Shown piece after piece: positions 58,438-64,000 of a DNA stretch of 64,000 nt. The position numbers and the translations under genes are program-made. Location of the stretch: the NCBI RefSeq assembly GCF_000379825.1, contig NZ_KB903833.1:187022-251021 (forward strand), in the 5' to 3' direction. A model generated the notes under the pieces. The model worked only from the letters and a program-made list of their open reading frames with translations. It was not told where the DNA came from and ran no database searches. This DNA is from Longispora albida DSM 44784. Its GTDB lineage: Bacteria > Actinomycetota > Actinomycetes > Mycobacteriales > Micromonosporaceae. Within the stretch, counting starts at the first letter, position 1. Every line of letters begins with the position of its first letter.

Positions 58438-59538
58438 TCACTCCGCGGCTTGCAGGCCGCGTTGGAGGTCCGCCAGCAGGTCTGCCGGGTCCTCACAGCC
58501 GCAGGACAGGCGGACCAGCCCCGGTACGGCTGTCTCCCCCGGCCACTGCGCGCGGCGGTCGGCGGTGCTGTGCAGGCCGCCGAAGCTGGTCGCCGGCCGG
58601 ATCAGCTCACAGCCCGACAGGAACCGGACGGCGGTCTCCTCGTCGGCGAACTCGACCACCAGGACACCCGGCGGGCGGCGGAGCTGCTTCATGGCTTCCG
58701 GGTCGGCACCGGGCCAGACGGCACGGCGCACGGCCGCCGAGGACCGCAGCAGCTCGTACGCGGCTCCAGCGTTGCTGGCCTGCCGGGCGAGGCGCAGGTC
58801 GAGTGTCCCCAGTGAACGGTGGGCCAGCCATGCCTCGAACGGGCCGGGCAGGGCTCCGGTGCGCGTCCGCCAGGCTCGTACCGCCTCCAGTCCGTCCACA
58901 CTGGACGCCGCCACGTAGCCGAGGAGGATGTCGGAGTGCCCGGTGAGGGCCTTGGTGCCCGACGCGACGGCGAAGTCAGCGCCGAGGACCAGCGGCTGCT
59001 GCCCGAGCGGGGTGGCCGTCGTGTTGTCGACGGCGATCAGCGCCCCGGCCGCGTGGGCCTGGGCCGAGAGTGCGGCGATGTCGCAGACTTCGAGGCCCGG
59101 GTTGGCCGGGGTCTCCAGCAGGGCGAGGCGGACGCCGGTGAAGTCGTAGGGCCCTTCGGTCGGCACGGCGGCCACCTCGATGCCGAACTCCGCGAGTTCC
59201 TTCAGGGCGAAAAGCCTGGTCAGGTAGTACCCGTCGGCGGGGACGACAACCTTGTCGCCCGGCCGGAGCACGCTCAGCAGCAGGCCGGTGACGGCCGCCA
59301 TGCCGGAGCTGAACACGACACAGCCCGGCGCGCCTTCGAGCCCGCCGATCGCCGATTCGAGGGCGCGGAGGGTGGCGTTGCCCGCCCTGCCGTACGAGTC
59401 GCCGTCACCCGGGCCCTGCGGGCTGATCGCGAACGGCGCGGCGAACTGGGGGCCGGGCATGAACGGCTGGCCGGGTACTGGCTCCGGAAGTCCAGCGTGG
59501 ACGGTCCGGGTGCCGTCCGACCACTCGCCGTGACTCAT
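58438..59538 (-). CDS. Cystathionine gamma-lyase-like PLP enzyme
   Basis: The 366-aa protein belongs to the Cys/Met metabolism PLP family: SYGRAGNATLRALESAIGGLEG near the N-terminus, FSSGMAAVTGLLL, DYVTETPANPGLEV-like LLETPANPGLEVCD, DNTTATPLGQQPL and the PLP-lysine in ASGTKALTGHSDILLG. The family includes cystathionine gamma-lyase and synthase and methionine gamma-lyase; the exact reaction cannot be fixed. No other sulfur genes lie nearby. Start at 59538 gives MSHGEWSDGTRTVHAG, which fits the family. Confidence 0.88.
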   Translation of the reverse strand: MSHGEWSDGTRTVHAGLPEPVPGQPFMPGPQFAAPFAISPQGPGDGDSYGRAGNATLRALESAIGGLEGAPGCVVFSSGMAAVTGLLLSVLRPGDKVVVPADGYYLTRLFALKELAEFGIEVAAVPTEGPYDFTGVRLALLETPANPGLEVCDIAALSAQAHAAGALIAVDNTTATPLGQQPLVLGADFAVASGTKALTGHSDILLGYVAASSVDGLEAVRAWRTRTGALPGPFEAWLAHRSLGTLDLRLARQASNAGAAYELLRSSAAVRRAVWPGADPEAMKQLRRPPGVLVVEFADEETAVRFLSGCELIRPATSFGGLHSTADRRAQWPGETAVPGLVRLSCGCEDPADLLADLQRGLQAAE

Positions 59539-59569
59539 GTCAGCCTCACAAGGTACAAGGGAAGAGGTC

Positions 59570-60562
59570 TTATTCGGGTTTGGTTTCCCTGCGCATCAGG
59601 GCGACCACTGCCTCGCGGGGATCGAGGCCCTCGTGGCAGACCCGCTCGACCTGCTCGGTGATGGGCATCTCGACGCCGTGCTGGCGGGCCAGGTCACGGA
59701 TCGCCAGGCAGCTCTTCACGCCCTCGGCGGTCTGGCGGGTGACGGCCTGGGCCTCGGCGAGAGTGGCTCCCCTGCCGAGTTCCTCGCCGAAGGTGCGGTT
59801 GCGGGAGAGCTTGGAGGAGCAGGTGGCGAACAGGTCACCGAGGCCGGCCAGGCCAGCGAAGGTCATCGGGTCGGCGCCCAGCTTCACGCCCAGCCGGGCC
59901 GTCTCGGCGAGCCCCCGCGTGACCAGGGTGGCCTTCGTGTTGTCACCCATGCCCATACCGGTGCAGATGCCGTAGGCCAGGCCGATCACGTTCTTCACGG
60001 CGCCGCCCAGCTCGCAGCCGATGACGTCCGTGTTGGTGTACGGCCGGAAGTAGTGGTTGGCGATCGCGTCCTGGACCAGCTCGGCGCGCGCCGGATCGGT
60101 GCAGGCGATCACGCCGGCGGTCGGCTGCTCGCGCGCGATCTCCGGGGCGAGGTTGGGGCCGGTCAGCACGCAGATCCGCGACGGGTCGACCTGGGCGGCC
60201 TCCTCGATCACCTGGCTCATCCGCAGCCCGGTGCCGACCTCGATGCCCTTCGCGAGGCTGAGCAGGGTCGCGTCCGGCGGGATGAGGTGGCGGATCGCGA
60301 CGAGATTCTCCCGGAGGGTCTGGGCGGGGAAGCCCAGCACCACCAGCTCGGCGCCTGCCAGCGCCTCCTCGGCGTCGGACGTCGCCACGAGGTTGTCCGG
60401 CAGGACGATGCCCGGCAGGTAGTCCGGGTTCTCGTGCCTGGTGTTGATCAGCGAGGCGACTTCGGGGCGGCGGGCCCACAGCGTCACGTGCCGGCCGGCG
60501 TCGGCCAGTACCTTCGCGATCGTCGTGCCGAACGAGCCCGCCGTGAGCACCACAGCCTTCAT
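59570..60562 (-). CDS. gpsA: Glycerol-3-phosphate dehydrogenase [NAD(P)+]
   Basis: GpsA makes sn-glycerol-3-phosphate for phospholipids. The 330-aa protein has an NAD-binding N-terminus ([20 protein letters not shown], a slightly variant GxGxxG), [50 protein letters not shown], the catalytic Lys in [18 protein letters not shown] and [28 protein letters not shown] 60562 overlaps the plsC stop (ATGA). Both act in phosphatidic acid synthesis. Confidence 0.96.
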   Translation of the reverse strand: MKAVVLTAGSFGTTIAKVLADAGRHVTLWARRPEVASLINTRHENPDYLPGIVLPDNLVATSDAEEALAGAELVVLGFPAQTLRENLVAIRHLIPPDATLLSLAKGIEVGTGLRMSQVIEEAAQVDPSRICVLTGPNLAPEIAREQPTAGVIACTDPARAELVQDAIANHYFRPYTNTDVIGCELGGAVKNVIGLAYGICTGMGMGDNTKATLVTRGLAETARLGVKLGADPMTFAGLAGLGDLFATCSSKLSRNRTFGEELGRGATLAEAQAVTRQTAEGVKSCLAIRDLARQHGVEMPITEQVERVCHEGLDPREAVVALMRRETKPE

Positions 60563-61290
60563 GCGCTTCCCTCCGGGGAGTCCGGGTTGGTGTCGTGCCT
60601 GCTGCCCGGCGAGTACAGCTCCGGGGCTTCCTCGCCGCGGATCTCGGCGAGCAGGTCGCGGATCGCGTACATGATCTCGTCGGTGACTTCCTGGAGCACG
60701 GTGGCGGTGAGCGGCTTGTCCCGCCACGGGCTCAGGTCGACCGGCGGGCCGGCCACCACGCTCAGGTGGTTGCGGAACCTCAGCCCGACCTTCTTCGTCA
60801 GCGGGTCGAACATCTTCTGCGCCCCCCACTGGGCGATCGGGATGACCGGGGCGCCCGTGATCAGGGCCAGCCGGGCCACGCCGGTCTTGCCGCGCATCGG
60901 CCAGTGCGAGGGTTCCTTGCTGACCGTGCCCTCCGGGTAGATGATCACGATCTCGCCGCGGTCGATGGCCGCCTCGGCTGCCGACAGCGACTTGGAGGCG
61001 TCGGCCGTGCCCCGGTACACCGGGATCTGCCCGACGGCCTTCAGCCACGGCCCGATCACCTTGAGATGGAACAGGCTGGCCTTGCCGAGCAGCTGCGGCC
61101 AGCGGCCGGCGTCGTAGACGTAGTGCGCCAGGCCGAACGGGTCGGCGTGCGAGATGTGGTTGACCGCGAGGATCGCGCCGCCGGAGGCCGGAATGTGCTC
61201 CATCCCCCGCCATGTCCGCCGGGTGAACGCCAGAAGCGGCGGCTTGACGACGCTCACTGCCGCCCTCCGCCAGAAGCCCAGCCTGCGCAC
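60559..61290 (-). CDS. plsC: 1-acyl-sn-glycerol-3-phosphate acyltransferase (PlsC family)
   Basis: The protein has the acyltransferase HX4D motif in [12 protein letters not shown], the glycerol-phosphate site [18 protein letters not shown] and [16 protein letters not shown] 61290 has GGGAG at 9 nt and gives the usual [21 protein letters not shown] start (243 aa). An ATG at 61338 would add 16 residues. It is coupled by ATGA to gpsA, so lysophosphatidic acid and its precursor are made from one message. Possible promoter lies in the space to cofC. Confidence 0.92.
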   Translation of the reverse strand: MRRLGFWRRAAVSVVKPPLLAFTRRTWRGMEHIPASGGAILAVNHISHADPFGLAHYVYDAGRWPQLLGKASLFHLKVIGPWLKAVGQIPVYRGTADASKSLSAAEAAIDRGEIVIIYPEGTVSKEPSHWPMRGKTGVARLALITGAPVIPIAQWGAQKMFDPLTKKVGLRFRNHLSVVAGPPVDLSPWRDKPLTATVLQEVTDEIMYAIRDLLAEIRGEEAPELYSPGSRHDTNPDSPEGSA

Positions 61291-61424
61291 CAGTCCACTC
61301 TCCCTATCCCTGCGACCTGCCTGCTGATCGTCGTGCATCGGACCTGGCCTGTCCATCTGGGGGTGCTGTGTTTCTCGGCTCCGGCCCGCCCGGATCTCCC
61401 CCGGCTGGAGGTAGCCTCGCTCGG

Positions 61425-62045
61425 GTGTCCCGCTGGTCCGTGATCATTCCGGTGAAGCCGGCCGCGCTCGGCAAGTCCCGGCTGCGCGGCGGCGTGCCCG
61501 GCCATGCCCACGAGGACCTCGCCCGGGCGTTCGCGCTCGACACGATCTCGGCGGCGCTGGCCTGCCCCGTGGTCGGCGCGGTCGTCGTCGTCACCGACGA
61601 CCCCGTCCTGCGCACAGCCACGGATGGTGGTGTGCGCATCGTTGGCGACCCGCCCGCCGGAGATTCCCTTCATCCGGTACGCGACCTCAATCATTCGGTA
61701 CGCCACGGCGAGCTCACCCTCCACGGCCCCCGGGCCGCGCTGACCGCCGACCTCCCGGCCCTCGGCCCGGCCGACCTCGCAGCGGCGCTCACGGCCGCCG
61801 CACGGCACCCGCGGTCGTTCGTCGCCGACGCCGCCGGTACGGGGACCGTGCTCCTCGCCTCGGCTGGCCCGCTCCAGCCGCTCTTCGGGGCCGGCTCGGC
61901 CGGGGCACACGCCGGATCCGGTGCCGTGCCGCTGCCCGGGACCTGGGCCTCGCTCCGGCAGGACGTGGACACCCCCGCCGACCTCGCGGCAGCGATCCGT
62001 CTCGGAGTCGGCCGCCACACCGCAGCGGTCCTCGCAGGTTTGTGA
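61425..62045 (+). CDS. cofC: Phosphoenolpyruvate/2-phospho-L-lactate guanylyltransferase (F420 synthesis)
   Basis: The 206-aa protein has the family pattern: SVIIPVKPAALGKSRLRG near the N-terminus (nucleotide loop), GAVVVVTDDPVLRTATDG and LTADLPALGPADLAAAL, VADAAGTGTVLLAS and RQDVDTPADLAAAIRLG. CofC/FbiD activates PEP (in mycobacteria) or phospholactate for the F420 side chain. This shows that the organism makes coenzyme F420, as actinobacteria do. GTG 61425 has GGAGG 13 nt upstream, which is distant. Other F420 genes are elsewhere. Confidence 0.9.
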   Translation: MSRWSVIIPVKPAALGKSRLRGGVPGHAHEDLARAFALDTISAALACPVVGAVVVVTDDPVLRTATDGGVRIVGDPPAGDSLHPVRDLNHSVRHGELTLHGPRAALTADLPALGPADLAAALTAAARHPRSFVADAAGTGTVLLASAGPLQPLFGAGSAGAHAGSGAVPLPGTWASLRQDVDTPADLAAAIRLGVGRHTAAVLAGL

Positions 62046-62064
62046 CCTGGCTGTACGCTGCGGC

Positions 62065-62730
62065 ATGGATGATCTTGGGAATCAGCTGACGTACTGGGAC
62101 ACCGCCGGAGCCACCAAGACCTTCACCCACCCCGTCGTCCCGGCCTGGCTGGACCGCCTGGCCCCGGGCGCGCGCATCCTCGACTACGGCTGCGGGTACG
62201 GCCGGGTGATGGCGGGCCTGGCCGGCCAGGGGTACACCAGCGTGCACGGCGTGGACATCTCCCCGGCCCTGATCGCCCGTGGCCGTACTCTCCACCCTGG
62301 ACTGGACTTCGCCGTCCTGGAGCACCCGCCAGCCGTGCCTGCCCCGCCGGCCAGCTTCGACGCCGTCCTGCTGCTCGCCGTCCTCACCTGCGTACCGGAC
62401 CCCGGCGCGCAGCAGGCCCTGGTCGCCGAGGTGAGCCGGCTCCTCGTACCCGGCGGCCTGCTCTACGTCAGTGACCTCCTGATCGCCGCCGACGAGCGCA
62501 ACCGGGAGCGCTACGCCGCAGCCCCGGGCGACCTCCCGTACGGCGTCTTCACCACCGCCGACGGGGCGGTCTGCCGTCACCACGACCCGGAGGCCCTGCG
62601 CGCGCTGCTGTCGGGCAACGGGTTCGACATCGCCGCCGAGCACCGGCTCGACGTCGCCACCATGAACGGCAACCGGTCCCCCGCCATCCAGTTCCTCGCC
62701 CGTAGGCGGGACGGGGAGAAAGTAGGCTGA
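62065..62730 (+). CDS. SAM-dependent methyltransferase
   Basis: The 221-aa class I methyltransferase has motif I in ARILDYGCGYGRVMAGLAGQG (about 38-57), VHGVDISPALIARGRTL as motif II, and FDAVLLLAVLTCVPDPGAQ as post II, with LLVPGGLLYVSDLL as motif III. The substrate is unknown. It is read 19 nt after the cofC stop and 5 nt before the cold-shock-like gene, so the three may be an operon. Confidence 0.9.
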   Translation: MDDLGNQLTYWDTAGATKTFTHPVVPAWLDRLAPGARILDYGCGYGRVMAGLAGQGYTSVHGVDISPALIARGRTLHPGLDFAVLEHPPAVPAPPASFDAVLLLAVLTCVPDPGAQQALVAEVSRLLVPGGLLYVSDLLIAADERNRERYAAAPGDLPYGVFTTADGAVCRHHDPEALRALLSGNGFDIAAEHRLDVATMNGNRSPAIQFLARRRDGEKVG

Positions 62731-62735
62731 CGGCC

Positions 62736-62933
62736 ATGCAGGGAACAGTCGCCACGTGGAATCCGGAAACGCACGCCGGCACCGTGCTGCTCGACGACGG
62801 CCGGGAGCTCGAATTCCCAGCCAGCGCCTTCGAAGCCTCGGGGCTGCGGCTGCTGCGGCTCGGGCAGCGCGTGACGCTCAACACCGATGAGCAGGGCGGA
62901 ATTAACCGGCTAGTCATCCCGACGTTGCCTTAG
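62736..62933 (+). CDS. Small cold-shock-domain-like protein
   Basis: The 65-aa protein resembles the cold-shock fold (MQGTVATWNPETHAGTVLLDDGRELEFPASAF and LRLGQRVTLNTDEQG). The aromatic RNP1/RNP2 residues of true CSPs are missing: HAGTVLLD replaces the GFGFI type. RNA binding by the standard surface is therefore doubtful. It starts 5 nt after the methyltransferase stop, and may be coupled to it. Confidence 0.72.
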   Translation: MQGTVATWNPETHAGTVLLDDGRELEFPASAFEASGLRLLRLGQRVTLNTDEQGGINRLVIPTLP

Positions 62934-62951
62934 CCGGGTGATGATGAGCGG

Positions 62952-64000
62952 GTGATCAGCTCACCCGCTCTGCCCGCCGGCCGCTTCCTGAACCGGGAGC
63001 TGTCCTGGCTGGATTTCAACGCGCGGGTGCTCACCCTTGCCGAGGACCCCAGCCTGCCGCTGCTGGAGCGGGCGAAGTTCCTGGCCATCTTCGCCAGCAA
63101 CCTCGACGAGTTCTACATGGTCCGCGTCGCCGGACTCAAGCGACGCATGTCGATGGGCCTGTCCGTGCTGAGCATCGACGGCCTCACCCCGCGCGAACAG
63201 CTCGAACGGGTCGGCCGCCGGGGCAACGCCCTCGTCACGCGGCAGGCGCGCTGCCTGACCGTCGACCTGCTGCCCGCACTCGCCGCCGAGGGCATCCACA
63301 TCGTGACCTGGGCCGAGCTGGAACCTGCCGAGCAGGACCGGCTGCGCGGCTACTTCCGCGACCAGATCTTCCCGGTGCTGACCCCGCTGGCCGTGGACCC
63401 GGCACACCCGTTCCCGTACATCTCGGGGCTGTCGCTCAACCTCGCGGTGATCGTGGAGCCGCCGGGTGGCGGGCCGCAGCGGTTCGCCCGGGTCAAAGTG
63501 CCCGACAACGTGCCCCGGTTCGTCAGCGTGACCGCCGGGCGCTTCCTGCCCGTCGAGGAACTGATCGGCGCGCACCTCGACCAGCTCTTCGGCGGGATGG
63601 CCGTCGTCGAGAAACACGCGTTCCGGGTCACCCGCAACGCCGACCTCGAAGTCGAGGAGGACCGCGACGAGGACCTGCTCCAGGCGCTCGAACGGGAGCT
63701 GGCCCGGCGCAGGTTCGGCCCGCCCGTGCGGCTGGAGGTCTCCGCCGCCGTCTCCGACGACGTGCTGGAACTCCTGATCCGTGAGCTCGACATGGACGCG
63801 CACGACGTGCTGCGCGTGCCGGGACTGCTCGACCTGTCCGGGCTGTGGCAGCTCTACCACGACATCGACCGGCCAGACCTCAAGGACCGGCCGTTCGTCC
63901 CGGCCACGCATCCGCAGTTCGCGGAGGCCGAGCAGCCCAAGAGCGTGTTCGCGACGCTGCGCGAGGGCGACATTCTCGTGCACCACCCGTACCACTCGTT
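62952..64000 (+). CDS. ppk: Polyphosphate kinase, N-terminal part (cut by window edge)
   Basis: The frame from GTG 62952 is open to the window end (349 codons). It has the N-terminal PPK1 signature [48 protein letters not shown] (about 14-60), then [25 protein letters not shown] and [17 protein letters not shown]. The catalytic histidine and phospholipase D-like domains lie beyond the edge. PPK1 makes polyphosphate. The start is judged from the family; the nearby GATGATGAGCGG region lacks a strong ribosome site. Confidence 0.95.
   Translation, partial: MISSPALPAGRFLNRELSWLDFNARVLTLAEDPSLPLLERAKFLAIFASNLDEFYMVRVAGLKRRMSMGLSVLSIDGLTPREQLERVGRRGNALVTRQARCLTVDLLPALAAEGIHIVTWAELEPAEQDRLRGYFRDQIFPVLTPLAVDPAHPFPYISGLSLNLAVIVEPPGGGPQRFARVKVPDNVPRFVSVTAGRFLPVEELIGAHLDQLFGGMAVVEKHAFRVTRNADLEVEEDRDEDLLQALERELARRRFGPPVRLEVSAAVSDDVLELLIRELDMDAHDVLRVPGLLDLSGLWQLYHDIDRPDLKDRPFVPATHPQFAEAEQPKSVFATLREGDILVHHPYHS

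Overview
The window is GC-rich bacterial DNA (very high third-position GC, many GTG/TTG starts) with an unmistakably actinobacterial gene order. Markers are a type VII (ESX) substrate and mycosin cluster, the mutM-rnc-DUF177-rpmF-sepIVA-coaD-rsmD-recG run, an F420 gene (cofC), a short archaeal-type ProS and a DUF2469-rnhB-lepB-lepB-rplS-trmD-rimM-khpA-rpsP block. The mixture suggests a filamentous actinobacterium, possibly Micromonosporaceae; the family assignment is inference.

Region 1 (1 to about 6650) is the end of an integrated mobile element (prophage or integrative conjugative element) that continues off the left edge. On the minus strand it carries a primase-polymerase (cut by the edge), a hypothetical protein, a RecB/Cas4-like nuclease, a small partner protein and a stand-alone LexA-type DNA-binding domain. 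Divergent from these are a protein made of two copies of one helix-turn-helix unit and a hypothetical protein. A tyrosine integrase closes the element. The control region at 3201-3740 holds a near-consensus SOS box lying on a consensus promoter, an intrinsic terminator about 140 nt downstream of it, and a short ORF overlapping the lexA-like gene by ATGA.

Region 2 (7051-19678) is core genome, nearly all on the minus strand: DUF2469, rnhB, two lepB genes, the rpsP-khpA-rimM-trmD-rplS operon with a strong hairpin inside it, a secreted Asp-box propeller, DUF402, proS, DUF389, an amidohydrolase and ffh. A divergent two-gene unit (amidohydrolase plus unknown protein, 19857-21211) runs into the end of glnD. 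The amtB-glnK-glnD nitrogen operon follows, with a GlnR-like box.

Region 3 (25447-33525) is a compact type VII secretion island. It has two WXG100 proteins, an EspC-like protein, two large WXG-type substrates, a double YbaB-like protein, two mycosin proteases and small accessory proteins, but no EccB, EccC, EccD or EccE gene. The genes are tightly packed with several 4-nt overlaps.

Region 4 (33682-53850) holds the SRP receptor ftsY with a kinase-like gene, a lysoplasmalogenase, an MFS/TetR pair with a clear operator, a secreted propeller, a HAD hydrolase, smc with a small coiled-coil gene behind it, a glycosyltransferase, and the conserved mutM to recG run ending in a DAK2/FakA-like protein and rpmB. 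Region 5 (53967-64000) contains a polysaccharide deacetylase lipoprotein, GNAT, thiL, a stand-alone RAM domain, DUF3515, ddl, a cystathionine gamma-lyase-like enzyme, gpsA, plsC, cofC, a methyltransferase, a cold-shock-like protein and the start of ppk, which is cut by the right edge. A 49-bp sequence occurs in two intergenic spaces 33 kb apart (25274 and 58353). No rRNA, tRNA, CRISPR array or intact insertion sequence was seen.
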